DNA of 64,000 nt. It comes from an uncultured Eubacterium sp. Its GTDB lineage: Bacteria > Bacillota > Clostridia > Oscillospirales > Acutalibacteraceae. The stretch covers positions 124,001-188,000 of the forward strand of contig CAKTGF010000003.1 in the NCBI GenBank assembly GCA_934561395.1, read 5' to 3'. This document shows, one piece after another, positions 7,563 through 14,218 of this stretch (position 1 is the stretch's first letter; each line of letters begins with the position of its first letter). A program made the translations under genes and the position numbers. The notes beneath the pieces were generated by a model. It was not told the DNA's origin and ran no database searches. It worked only from the letters and a program-made list of their open reading frames with translations.

Positions 7563-9200
7563 TTAATACATTCCGCCCTGTGATGCTGCTGCCATAGCTG
7601 CTGCCTGGGCTGCATCTGCCTGTGGGTCTTTAATATCTGTAACAAGTGATTCTGTTGTAAGAACCATTGCTGCAACAGACGCTGCATTTTGGAGTGCGGA
7701 GCGTGTAACCTTTGCAGGGTCAACAATGCCTGCCTTAAGCATATCCACATACTCGTTTGTTGCAAAGTTAAGACCGTAGCCAACCTGGCTGTTCTTAATT
7801 TTATCAACAATTACAGAGCCTTCAAGGCCTGCGTTAGCGGCAATCTGGCGTACAGGCTCCTCAAGAGCCTTTAAAACGATTTTAACGCCGGTCTTATAAT
7901 CTGCGTCATCTGTATCCAAAAGAGCCTCAACAGCAGGGATAGCGTTAATAAGAGCAACGCCGCCGCCTGCAACGATACCCTCCTCAACAGCTGCCTTTGT
8001 AGCTGCAAGGGCGTCCTCAATGCGGAGTTTCTTTTCCTTCATTTCGGTTTCGGTTGCGGCACCAACCTTAACAACTGCTACGCCGCCTGCCATTTTAGCA
8101 AGTCTTTCCTGGAGCTTTTCTCTGTCAAAATCAGAGGTTGAAGCCTCAATAGCGGTTTTAATTTGGCCCACACGGGACTTGATAGCCTCGCTGTCGCCTG
8201 CGCCGTCAACAATAATTGTATTTTCCTTAGTAACCTTAACCTGGCGAGCTGTGCCCAGCATAGCCATGGTTGTATCCTTAAGTTCAAGGCCAAGGTCTGA
8301 TGTGATAACCTGACCGCCAGTAAGAACAGCAATATCCTGGAGCATATCCTTTCTTCTGTCGCCAAAGCCGGGAGCCTTAACGCAAACGCAGGTAAATGTT
8401 CCACGAAGCTTGTTAAGAAGAATGGTTTGAAGAGCCTCGCCCTCAACATCCTCGGCAATAATAACAAGCTTTTTGCCTGCCTTTAATACTGATTCAAGAA
8501 GAGGAAGAATATCCTGAACGGTGGTAATCTTTTTATCTGTAATAAGAAGCATTGCATCGTCAATTACTGCTTCCATTTTGTCAGTATCGGTTACCATGTA
8601 TGGGGAAATATAGCCCCTGTCAAACTGCATGCCCTCTACAACCTCGCAAACGGTATCTGCTGTTTTTGACTCCTCAATGGTAATAACGCCATCGGCTGAA
8701 ACCTTTTCCATAGCCTCTGCGATAAGTGAGCCGATATATTCGTCTGCTGCCGAAACGGTGGCAACACGGGCAATATCGTCGTTATCCTTAACAGCCTGTG
8801 AATGTTCCTTAACAGCCTTAACAGCTGCAGCAACTGCGCCCTCAATACCCTTTTTAACGGTCATTGGGTTTGCGCCTGCGGCAACATTCTTCATGCCCTC
8901 ACGAACAAGAGCCTGAGCAAGAAGTGTTGCTGTTGTTGTGCCGTCGCCTGCATCATCGTTGGTTTTTGATGAAACCTCTTTAACAAGCTGAGCGCCCATA
9001 TTTTCAAATGAGTTTTCAAGCTCAATTTCCTTTGCGATTGTTACACCGTCGTTTGTAATAAGCGGTGCGCCGTACTTTTTGTCAAGAACTACATTTCTGC
9101 CCTTTGGACCCAATGTAATTTTTACAGTGTTAGCAAGCTTATCAATACCTGCCTGAAGAGCTTTTCTTGCGTCTTCGCCATAAATAATATCCTTTGCCAT
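7563..9200 (-). CDS. groL: Chaperonin GroEL (Hsp60)
   Basis: 545 residues, normal length for the 60-kDa ring subunit that folds proteins in the cytosol with GroES and ATP. The family signatures are all present: KITLGPKGRNVVL near the N-terminus, the ATP-binding NDGVTIAKEIEL and DGTTTATLLAQ blocks, and the C-terminal VEEGIVAGGGVAL. The tail is short and ends SQGGMY, not the usual run of GGM repeats. It follows groES by 17 bases with the ribosome-binding site AGAGGTGAT and is transcribed from the CIRCE-controlled promoter upstream of groES. Confidence 0.99.
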   Translation of the reverse strand: MAKDIIYGEDARKALQAGIDKLANTVKITLGPKGRNVVLDKKYGAPLITNDGVTIAKEIELENSFENMGAQLVKEVSSKTNDDAGDGTTTATLLAQALVREGMKNVAAGANPMTVKKGIEGAVAAAVKAVKEHSQAVKDNDDIARVATVSAADEYIGSLIAEAMEKVSADGVITIEESKTADTVCEVVEGMQFDRGYISPYMVTDTDKMEAVIDDAMLLITDKKITTVQDILPLLESVLKAGKKLVIIAEDVEGEALQTILLNKLRGTFTCVCVKAPGFGDRRKDMLQDIAVLTGGQVITSDLGLELKDTTMAMLGTARQVKVTKENTIIVDGAGDSEAIKSRVGQIKTAIEASTSDFDREKLQERLAKMAGGVAVVKVGAATETEMKEKKLRIEDALAATKAAVEEGIVAGGGVALINAIPAVEALLDTDDADYKTGVKIVLKALEEPVRQIAANAGLEGSVIVDKIKNSQVGYGLNFATNEYVDMLKAGIVDPAKVTRSALQNAASVAAMVLTTESLVTDIKDPQADAAQAAAMAAASQGGMY

Positions 9201-9217
9201 AAAAAATCACCTCTTAA

Positions 9218-9490
9218 TTACTCTACTACTGCGAGAATATCCTTAACCTCGCTGATTGTGTATTCAACGCCGTCAAGCTTAACCTGAGTGCCTGAATACT
9301 TGCTGATAATTACCTTGTCGCCAACCTTAACGGTCATTGGGTGTTCGTCTGTGCCCGGGCCAACTGCAATTACCTCTGACATTTCAGGTTTTTCCTGAGC
9401 GGACGCTGCAAGAATAAGGCCTGACTGTGTTGTTTCTTCTGCCTCGACAGCCTTTAAAAGAACTCTGTCTGCAAGTGGTTTAATAGTCAT
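9218..9490 (-). CDS. groS: Co-chaperonin GroES (Hsp10)
   Basis: 90 residues, typical for the lid subunit of the GroEL chamber. Recognisable blocks are IKPLADRVLLK at the N-terminus, the mobile-loop region (EAEETTQSGLIL) and VGDKVIISKYSGTQVKLDG. It is the first gene of the groES-groEL operon, with a ribosome-binding site GAGGTGATAT. The HrcA-binding CIRCE element and a strong sigma-A promoter lie directly upstream. Confidence 0.98.
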   Translation of the reverse strand: MTIKPLADRVLLKAVEAEETTQSGLILAASAQEKPEMSEVIAVGPGTDEHPMTVKVGDKVIISKYSGTQVKLDGVEYTISEVKDILAVVE

Positions 9491-9523
9491 TTATATCACC
9501 TCTAAAAAATGTTTACTTTTAAA

Positions 9524-9550
9524 TTAGCACTCTGTGCTCCTGAGTGCTAA
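9524..9550 (-). promoter_or_regulatory. CIRCE operator (HrcA site)
   Basis: A perfect consensus inverted repeat, TTAGCACTC-N9-GAGTGCTAA, lies between the promoter and the groES start. By family knowledge it binds the heat-shock repressor HrcA, so groES-groEL should be heat-inducible. hrcA itself is not in this window. Confidence 0.98.
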
Positions 9551-9555
9551 TTACT

Positions 9556-9583
9556 ATTTTAGCAACTTTTTTTCATTTGTCAA
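9556..9583 (-). promoter_or_regulatory. groES-groEL sigma-A promoter
   Basis: Reading the minus strand, TTGACA, a 16-bp spacer, then TAAAAT. The -10 box lies 5 bases upstream of CIRCE, so the operator covers the transcription start region. Confidence 0.9.
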
Positions 9584-9643
9584 TAGCCTTAACAAATTAT
9601 TTATAATTTATGTTATTTTAACCGCATATTTTTTACCAAAATT

Positions 9644-9705
9644 AAAATGAAGAGGATATTTGGGCGCACTCAAAAGCTTGTAATGCGCTCTCTCCCCTTC
9701 ATTTT
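9644..9705 (-). terminator. Long imperfect hairpin after the RNA methyltransferase gene
   Basis: The outer arms AAAATGAAG/CTTCATTTT and inner GCGCA/TGCGC form a long stem about 33 bases after the stop of the gene at 9738. The minus-strand exit is AT-rich without a clean T-run, so termination is likely but less certain. It sits between the methyltransferase gene and the groES promoter. Confidence 0.5.
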
Positions 9706-9737
9706 ATTATATTGCTGTTTAATTTATAACTTTTAAA

Positions 9738-10853
9738 TTATTTAAAATACATATAATATTGGCATTTAATCATACCGTTATACAGCTTGCGGCGTTTGTC
9801 TGCCTTTCTGCCAAAGCATTTTTCAAATTCCTCATCCGGGGAAATAATTCCGTAGCTCCAGCCACGCCTTGCAACAAATTTTTCGCCCATAATTTTATAA
9901 ATGGCCTCGGCTGATTTAATATCCAACATTCTTTCGCCGTAGGGCGGATTTGTAATAAGGGTTCCTCTTTCGGTTGTGGGGTTAAAGTTTTTAATATCCG
10001 CAACGTTTGCACGAATGAATTTGTCAACCTTAATATTCCTTGCATTTTTAAGGGTCAACTCAATTGCGTTTTTATCAACATCGCTGCCAAAGGCCACAAA
10101 ATCGGTATCGGTTTTGATTAAATCGTGGCAGCGCTCACGCTCGCTTATCCAAACCTTTTCAGGTATAAAGCCCCAGCGGTCAACATCAAAATTCCTGTCA
10201 ATGCCGGGGGCAATATTGTTTGCAAGCATTGCGCCCTCAATTAAAATTGTTCCGCTGCCGCAGCAGGGGTCATACATGGTGTGGTAGTGGCGTAGCCTTG
10301 AAAGGCTGCACATTGCGGCCGCAAGAGTTTCCCTGATTGGGGCGTCGTTACCCACAGGGCGGTAACCTCGCTTGTGCAGGCCCTTGCCGGAGGTATCAAG
10401 CATTATTGTTACCTCATCCTTCATAATTGAAAACTGAATTTGGTGGAGCGGTCCGCTTTCCTCAAACCAGGAGACATTATAATCCTCTTTAAGAGATTCA
10501 ACCACTGCCTTTTTTATGATTTTTTGACAGTCCGGCACCGAATGAAGGGCGGAATTGATTGAAAAGCCCTTAACCGGGAAGGTATCTGTGCTGCCTATAA
10601 ATTCAGACCAGGGCAACACCCTCACGCCTTGAAACAGCTCCTCGAACGATGTGGCATAAAAGCGGTCAAGCACAATTAAAATTCTTTCGCTGAACCTTGA
10701 CCAAATATTTGCACGGGCAAGTATTGTTTCGTCGCCCTCAAAAAACACTCTTCCGTTTTCGGCACTGACATTTTCTGCGCCCATTTGCTTTAATTCATCA
10801 CTTACCAAACCCTCAATGCCTAAAAGACAGGTGGCAACCATTTGCATATTCAT
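9738..10853 (-). CDS. THUMP-domain 23S rRNA guanine-N2 methyltransferase (RlmL/YpsC type)
   Basis: 371 residues. The N-terminal third matches the THUMP RNA-binding domain (CLLGIEGLVSDELKQMGAENV). The C-terminal two thirds form a class I SAM-dependent methyltransferase, with the RGYR and IRETLAAA block, the SAM-binding DPCCGSGTILIE motif and the catalytic NPPYGER motif of N2-guanine methyltransferases. It probably modifies 23S rRNA. The ATG is preceded by AGGACG. A terminator hairpin lies only 20 bases upstream, so it may depend on readthrough from divIC. Confidence 0.9.
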   Translation of the reverse strand: MNMQMVATCLLGIEGLVSDELKQMGAENVSAENGRVFFEGDETILARANIWSRFSERILIVLDRFYATSFEELFQGVRVLPWSEFIGSTDTFPVKGFSINSALHSVPDCQKIIKKAVVESLKEDYNVSWFEESGPLHQIQFSIMKDEVTIMLDTSGKGLHKRGYRPVGNDAPIRETLAAAMCSLSRLRHYHTMYDPCCGSGTILIEGAMLANNIAPGIDRNFDVDRWGFIPEKVWISERERCHDLIKTDTDFVAFGSDVDKNAIELTLKNARNIKVDKFIRANVADIKNFNPTTERGTLITNPPYGERMLDIKSAEAIYKIMGEKFVARRGWSYGIISPDEEFEKCFGRKADKRRKLYNGMIKCQYYMYFK

Positions 10854-10873
10854 ATAAACGTCCTATCCAATAA

Positions 10874-10898
10874 AAAAAGTCGGTAAAACCGACTTTTT
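10874..10898 (-). terminator. divIC terminator
   Basis: AAAAAGTCGG/CCGACTTTTT, a perfect 10-bp stem with a 5-base loop and flanking T (seven on the minus strand). It is placed 20 bases after the divIC stop. Confidence 0.85.
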
Positions 10899-10918
10899 AT
10901 TCTTTTTATTCACTGAAA

Positions 10919-11227
10919 TTATTTGCTTGAAGATATGTCGTAATAAACGGTTTCGCCCTCTTTAACATATCCCTTTTCTCTTGCCTTTTGCTCAATGTAT
11001 TCATCCTTGCTGTCGGAATCAAGAATAGCCTTGATTTCTTCATTATCCTGCAACTGCTGCTCATACTGTGCGTCATTGCTTGCAGCCTGAGCGTTAAGGC
11101 GATGAATATCAACAGTGTTATTAAGGAGTGTAATTACGCAATAAATCATCAACGCTGCCAAAACAGCCCCGATAATGTAGTAAACAAGAGTCTTTTTTGT
11201 AATCTGCTTTTTTACATACTGTTTCAC
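10919..11227 (-). CDS. divIC: Septum formation initiator, FtsB/DivIC family
   Basis: 102 residues with a short basic cytosolic tail, one membrane helix (YYIIGAVLAALMIYCVITLL), a short coiled coil (HRLNAQAASNDAQYEQQLQ) and the family's C-terminal block (DEYIEQKAREKGYVKEGETVYY). DivIC acts in the divisome with FtsL. The start is GTG with AGGGGTG upstream. Its place directly after yabP and yabQ matches the order in Bacillus and Clostridia. A promoter overlaps the 3' end of yabQ, so division can be expressed independently of sporulation. Confidence 0.9.
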   Translation of the reverse strand: MKQYVKKQITKKTLVYYIIGAVLAALMIYCVITLLNNTVDIHRLNAQAASNDAQYEQQLQDNEEIKAILDSDSKDEYIEQKAREKGYVKEGETVYYDISSSK

Positions 11228-11257
11228 TTTAACACCCCTAACGCAAGATACAATAAT

Positions 11258-11287
11258 ATTATAGTATAATCATTTACCAAAATGCAA
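11258..11287 (-). promoter_or_regulatory. Probable divIC promoter
   Basis: TTGCAT, an 18-bp spacer and TATAAT on the minus strand, overlapping the last codons of yabQ and ending 31 bases before the divIC GTG. Confidence 0.6.
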
Positions 11288-11629
11288 TAGGTTTTTTAAA
11301 GTTTTTTTACTGAATTTTAATTTTTTTGCAATTGTTCTTACAGCTTTGTTAAGTTTTCCACCGAAAAAGTGAAAAACCTTGTCAATGGGCTTATGCACCA
11401 CAAGGGAGTAAGCCAGACAGCCCACAAAGAAAAGCACAAAAAATATTCCCCTGATTTCCCCTGAATTATAGGCAATTAGGGTAAGATAAAACAAAATGCC
11501 AAACACAGACATAAATATTAAATCAAAAATAAAATGGATTTTAAAGATATAATACATAAGCTGACAAAGGTCGTAGGAAAAGCCGAAAAGCAGACCCAAA
11601 ACAAAAAATGCAAGCAGTGCCTTAGCTAT
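11270..11629 (-). CDS. yabQ: Spore cortex protein YabQ, non-standard start
   Basis: A membrane protein of about 110-120 residues with the YabQ pattern: GLLFGFSYDLCQLMYYI, then DLIFMSVFGILFYLTLI, NSGEIRGIFFVLFFVG and a basic C-terminal tail. YabQ is needed for spore cortex formation. It is shorter than the Bacillus protein of roughly 200 residues. The first conventional in-frame start is TTG at 11599, with no ribosome-binding site and cutting into the first helix. The frame is open back to 11653 without ATG or GTG. An ATA at 11629 lies 9 bases after AGGAG, so I used it; ATT (11638) or CTG (11617) are alternatives. It overlaps the yabP stop. Confidence 0.8.
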   Translation of the reverse strand: MAKALLAFFVLGLLFGFSYDLCQLMYYIFKIHFIFDLIFMSVFGILFYLTLIAYNSGEIRGIFFVLFFVGCLAYSLVVHKPIDKVFHFFGGKLNKAVRTIAKKLKFSKKTLKNLLHFGK

Positions 11630-11898
11630 GACATCAATCTCCTGAAAAAGCCCTTAACCTGAACGGCATCGTTATAAATAATAGCAGTTATTTTTCCGTG
11701 AACGGTAAGGGTGCCGCTGTCTAAATCAAGGGTGTCAATATGCAGGCCACCGCCCTTTATAATAATTTTGCCGTAGTCGCTTTGTGCGGTTATTTCCTCT
11801 TCGTTAAAGGAGGCAACGTCTTTAATTCCATCCATCTCAAGGCTTTCACGGTTGGTTAAGGTTAAGGCGTGATTCGCTTTGTCAAATGTGTTATCCAT
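11626..11898 (-). CDS. yabP: Sporulation protein YabP
   Basis: 90 residues with the YabP/YqfC family pattern: HALTLTNRESLEMDGIKDVASFNEEEI, then a GKIIIKGGGLHI block and LDLDSGTLTVHGKI near the C-terminus. It is needed for spore assembly, probably at the forespore/coat interface, and is normally made in the mother cell. I chose the ATG giving MDNTFDK because GGGGGA precedes it by 5 bases. A longer reading runs through the upstream hairpin. It overlaps yabQ. Confidence 0.9.
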   Translation of the reverse strand: MDNTFDKANHALTLTNRESLEMDGIKDVASFNEEEITAQSDYGKIIIKGGGLHIDTLDLDSGTLTVHGKITAIIYNDAVQVKGFFRRLMS

Positions 11899-11906
11899 AA
11901 AAATCC

Positions 11907-11933
11907 CCCAATACAGCAATATGCCGTATTGGG
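11907..11933 (-). other. Hairpin overlapping the yabP ribosome-binding site
   Basis: CCCAATAC/GTATTGGG with an inner GCA/TGC stem. Its 3' arm contributes three G of the GGGGGA ribosome-binding site of yabP, and TTTTT follows just before the ATG. It could act as a weak terminator for the coiled-coil gene upstream or as a translational gate for yabP. Confidence 0.55.
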
Positions 11934-11945
11934 AAAAAAAATAAC

Positions 11946-12179
11946 TTAAACATTATTTTTAAGACTGTTAACCAAGCCTTCAATTTCGCCTTTCAGCGAT
12001 TGTAAAACCTCAATATTTTTTTCAAGCTCACGGTTAGCCTCCGCCAGCTGAGCCTCCAGGTTAGAATTGATAATCACTAACCTTTCACATTCAAACTCGC
12101 TGTCATTAAGTGCGGCGTTTAACCGAGCGTTTTCCTTTTTCAGCTGTTCAAGCTCCTTGGACCATGGATTAATAGCCAT
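11946..12179 (-). CDS. Small coiled-coil protein, unknown function
   Basis: 77 residues, nearly all predicted heptad coiled coil (LEQLKKENARLNAALNDSEF and LEAQLAEANRELEKN). It has no signal peptide or membrane segment and a single cysteine. The ribosome-binding site AGGAGATAT precedes the ATG. It lies between a PpiC foldase gene and yabP, where Bacillus has no counterpart. The length and heptads recall ZapA- or FtsB-like septal scaffolds, but no specific match is claimed. Confidence 0.65.
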   Translation of the reverse strand: MAINPWSKELEQLKKENARLNAALNDSEFECERLVIINSNLEAQLAEANRELEKNIEVLQSLKGEIEGLVNSLKNNV

Positions 12180-12226
12180 AAATATCTCCTGATATAATTG
12201 TGTAACGGTTAAAAACTATATATCAA

Positions 12227-14104
12227 TCAGTTGTCAATATCAGTATCTACTTCCATAAATCTTGAGCCAAGCCAATTAACTCTGATTGTGTAGGATGCCT
12301 CAAGCTCCTTTTGAGTTGTGTCTGAATCATCGGTTGCAAGTGCCTGTTGTGCAGTGTATTTCCAGGTTGGCATATCCCCTGTGCTTTCAAAATACATAAT
12401 GTGATAGCCGTACTCTGTTTTAACAATTGCTGTGTCGCCTGCCTTACGGGAGGAATCAAAGCACCATGCGTTAAATGTGGGAACCATCTTGTTAGGCACT
12501 AAATTCTCATACAATCCGCCGTCGTCGCCGTTGCTGTCAGCAGTGTTTTCTTTAGCAAGCTCGCCGAAGGACTCTGCTGTTGCGTCGCCTTCCTTCCACT
12601 GCTTGAGAATATCCTCAGCCTTTGCGTATGCGTCAGACCATTGCTTTTTAGTAGCGTTCTTAATAGCGTCTTTTGCGCTTTCATCGTCAACCTCGGGCTT
12701 AATGAGAATGTGGCGAACATTTACAACCTTTGTTTCGCAAAGGTGTGATGCCTTTGTTACATAAACAACGCTTGTTGACTGTTGGATTATATCCCCTGCC
12801 TTAGCAGCGAAAATCTTGTCAATGCCTGAATATGTGGTTTCTTCATCATCAGAGTGCTCCTCGCCGTCCTCGTGAGTGTGCTCGTCAGCGGCAGCGATTG
12901 AATAAGCGGTAAGTGATTGAAGAGTCGGCCTTGTAAGGTCGTTATAGGTTGACTCGTCGGCATTTTTATATGCTTCCTTGTCCCAATCATTGTCTGAATA
13001 CTTTGATGCAAGGGTAGCAAAGTTTGAGCCGTCTGCCTTAAGTTCCTTAACAAATTTCTTTGCGTCGCCCTCGGTCGAGCACTCAAAGAGTTTAATATTA
13101 ACGGCAACAAGGTCATCCATATTGTCTTTCTTGTACTTGTCATACTCCTCATCGGTGTATCCCTTAGCCTTTAATTCGTCAGTATATTTTGATTTGTAGT
13201 CATCTGAAATGTAAGCGATTTCAGACTCTCTTCTGAATACCTTTTCGTTAACGCCCTTGCCCATTGCAAGCTTAAGGTAGCCGTCAAGAGTGTAGTTATA
13301 CTGCTTTGCAGTGCTTGTGTAATTATCAAGGGTATCCTGAATATCGTTTAAATCGTCCTCCGAAACCTCGGGCTCCTTGCCGTCGTTAGCCTTAACAGCC
13401 TCGAAATAATAGGTATAGGTTGACTTGATAGAGTCAAGAACAAGGTCTTGAACATACTCGGCATAGGTAATGGTTTCGCCGTCGTCATTTGTGGTGGTTT
13501 GCTTTGAAAGCTTTTTATCAAAATCAATATCCAAGTGCAGGCTTTTAAGTGTTTCATCATCAAAGCCGTATTGTGAATACTGTGACTTTTGATTTTGAAG
13601 ATTTTGATATGTTAAAGCATAGTAGTAGTTGTAAGTGCTGACCTTGATTGGGTGCTTTTCGCCCTGAGGGTCAACCACATAAGCGGCTGCAACATTGCTT
13701 TGAGGAACGCCGAAATAGCTTAACAAGCCTTTCTTTACAACGCCGAATGAAACATAAGCGCAAAGAAGAGCAATGATAACCACAATTGCGATAACTGCGG
13801 TAACTGCCTTTTTAGCCTTGCGTGACATGGGAACGGTCATTCCGTCCTTGCTGGTTGCAATGCCCTCATACTGTGCGATAAGATCGTCACGCTGCTTGCG
13901 GAGCTTGTTTTTTGCCTTTTGGTCAGGCTCGGCATAAATCTTATCTTTTAAAGCCTCGATTTCCTTTTCAAGCTCTGCTGATTTTGCAACAGCCTTTTCA
14001 AATTTTTTGCGTTGCTTGGGAGTTAATTCGTCCTCTCCCTCAAATTCCTCTTCAAGAGTAATTTCTTCTTCAAGAATTTCGTTCTTTTTGTCTTTTTTTG
14101 CCAT
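12227..14104 (-). CDS. Membrane-anchored PpiC-type peptidyl-prolyl isomerase (foldase) 1
   Basis: 625 residues: a charged cytosolic N-terminal region with coiled-coil character (1-98), one membrane helix (99-120), a long SurA-like helical domain outside the membrane, and a PpiC/parvulin domain at about 463-572 (VRHILIKPE ... FGELAKENTADSNGDDGGLY ... GYHIMYF). It should fold exported proteins at the cell surface, as PrsA does, but is held by a membrane helix, not a lipid. An Asp/Glu/His-rich insert (EHTHEDGEEHSDDEE) just before the PpiC domain could bind metal. It has its own promoter and a paralogue directly upstream. Confidence 0.88.
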   Translation of the reverse strand: MAKKDKKNEILEEEITLEEEFEGEDELTPKQRKKFEKAVAKSAELEKEIEALKDKIYAEPDQKAKNKLRKQRDDLIAQYEGIATSKDGMTVPMSRKAKKAVTAVIAIVVIIALLCAYVSFGVVKKGLLSYFGVPQSNVAAAYVVDPQGEKHPIKVSTYNYYYALTYQNLQNQKSQYSQYGFDDETLKSLHLDIDFDKKLSKQTTTNDDGETITYAEYVQDLVLDSIKSTYTYYFEAVKANDGKEPEVSEDDLNDIQDTLDNYTSTAKQYNYTLDGYLKLAMGKGVNEKVFRRESEIAYISDDYKSKYTDELKAKGYTDEEYDKYKKDNMDDLVAVNIKLFECSTEGDAKKFVKELKADGSNFATLASKYSDNDWDKEAYKNADESTYNDLTRPTLQSLTAYSIAAADEHTHEDGEEHSDDEETTYSGIDKIFAAKAGDIIQQSTSVVYVTKASHLCETKVVNVRHILIKPEVDDESAKDAIKNATKKQWSDAYAKAEDILKQWKEGDATAESFGELAKENTADSNGDDGGLYENLVPNKMVPTFNAWCFDSSRKAGDTAIVKTEYGYHIMYFESTGDMPTWKYTAQQALATDDSDTTQKELEASYTIRVNWLGSRFMEVDTDIDN

Positions 14105-14146
14105 TTTTATTCATCCTTTATAAAAATAATGGTATTTTCCTGTAAT

Positions 14147-14175
14147 ATTTTACACTATATCATCAAATATTACAA
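14147..14175 (-). promoter_or_regulatory. Promoter of foldase 1
   Basis: TTGTAA, a 17-bp spacer and TAAAAT on the minus strand, 43 bases upstream of the start at 14104. An AAAGGATG ribosome-binding site follows. Confidence 0.6.
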
Positions 14176-14218
14176 GTGTTTTTTTGGCGTTAGCCAAACC
14201 TGCTCTGTGTAGAGTGAA

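Noticed and set aside
7457..7810. Open frames on the minus strand between the secreted-protein gene and groEL
   Set aside because: They read across the two groEL terminators or overlap groEL out of frame, and carry Gln/Leu-rich shadow sequence.
14184..14202. TTTGGC/GCCAAA inverted repeat after foldase 2
   Set aside because: The T-run is on the wrong side for the minus-strand gene, and no plus-strand gene ends there, so I do not call a terminator.
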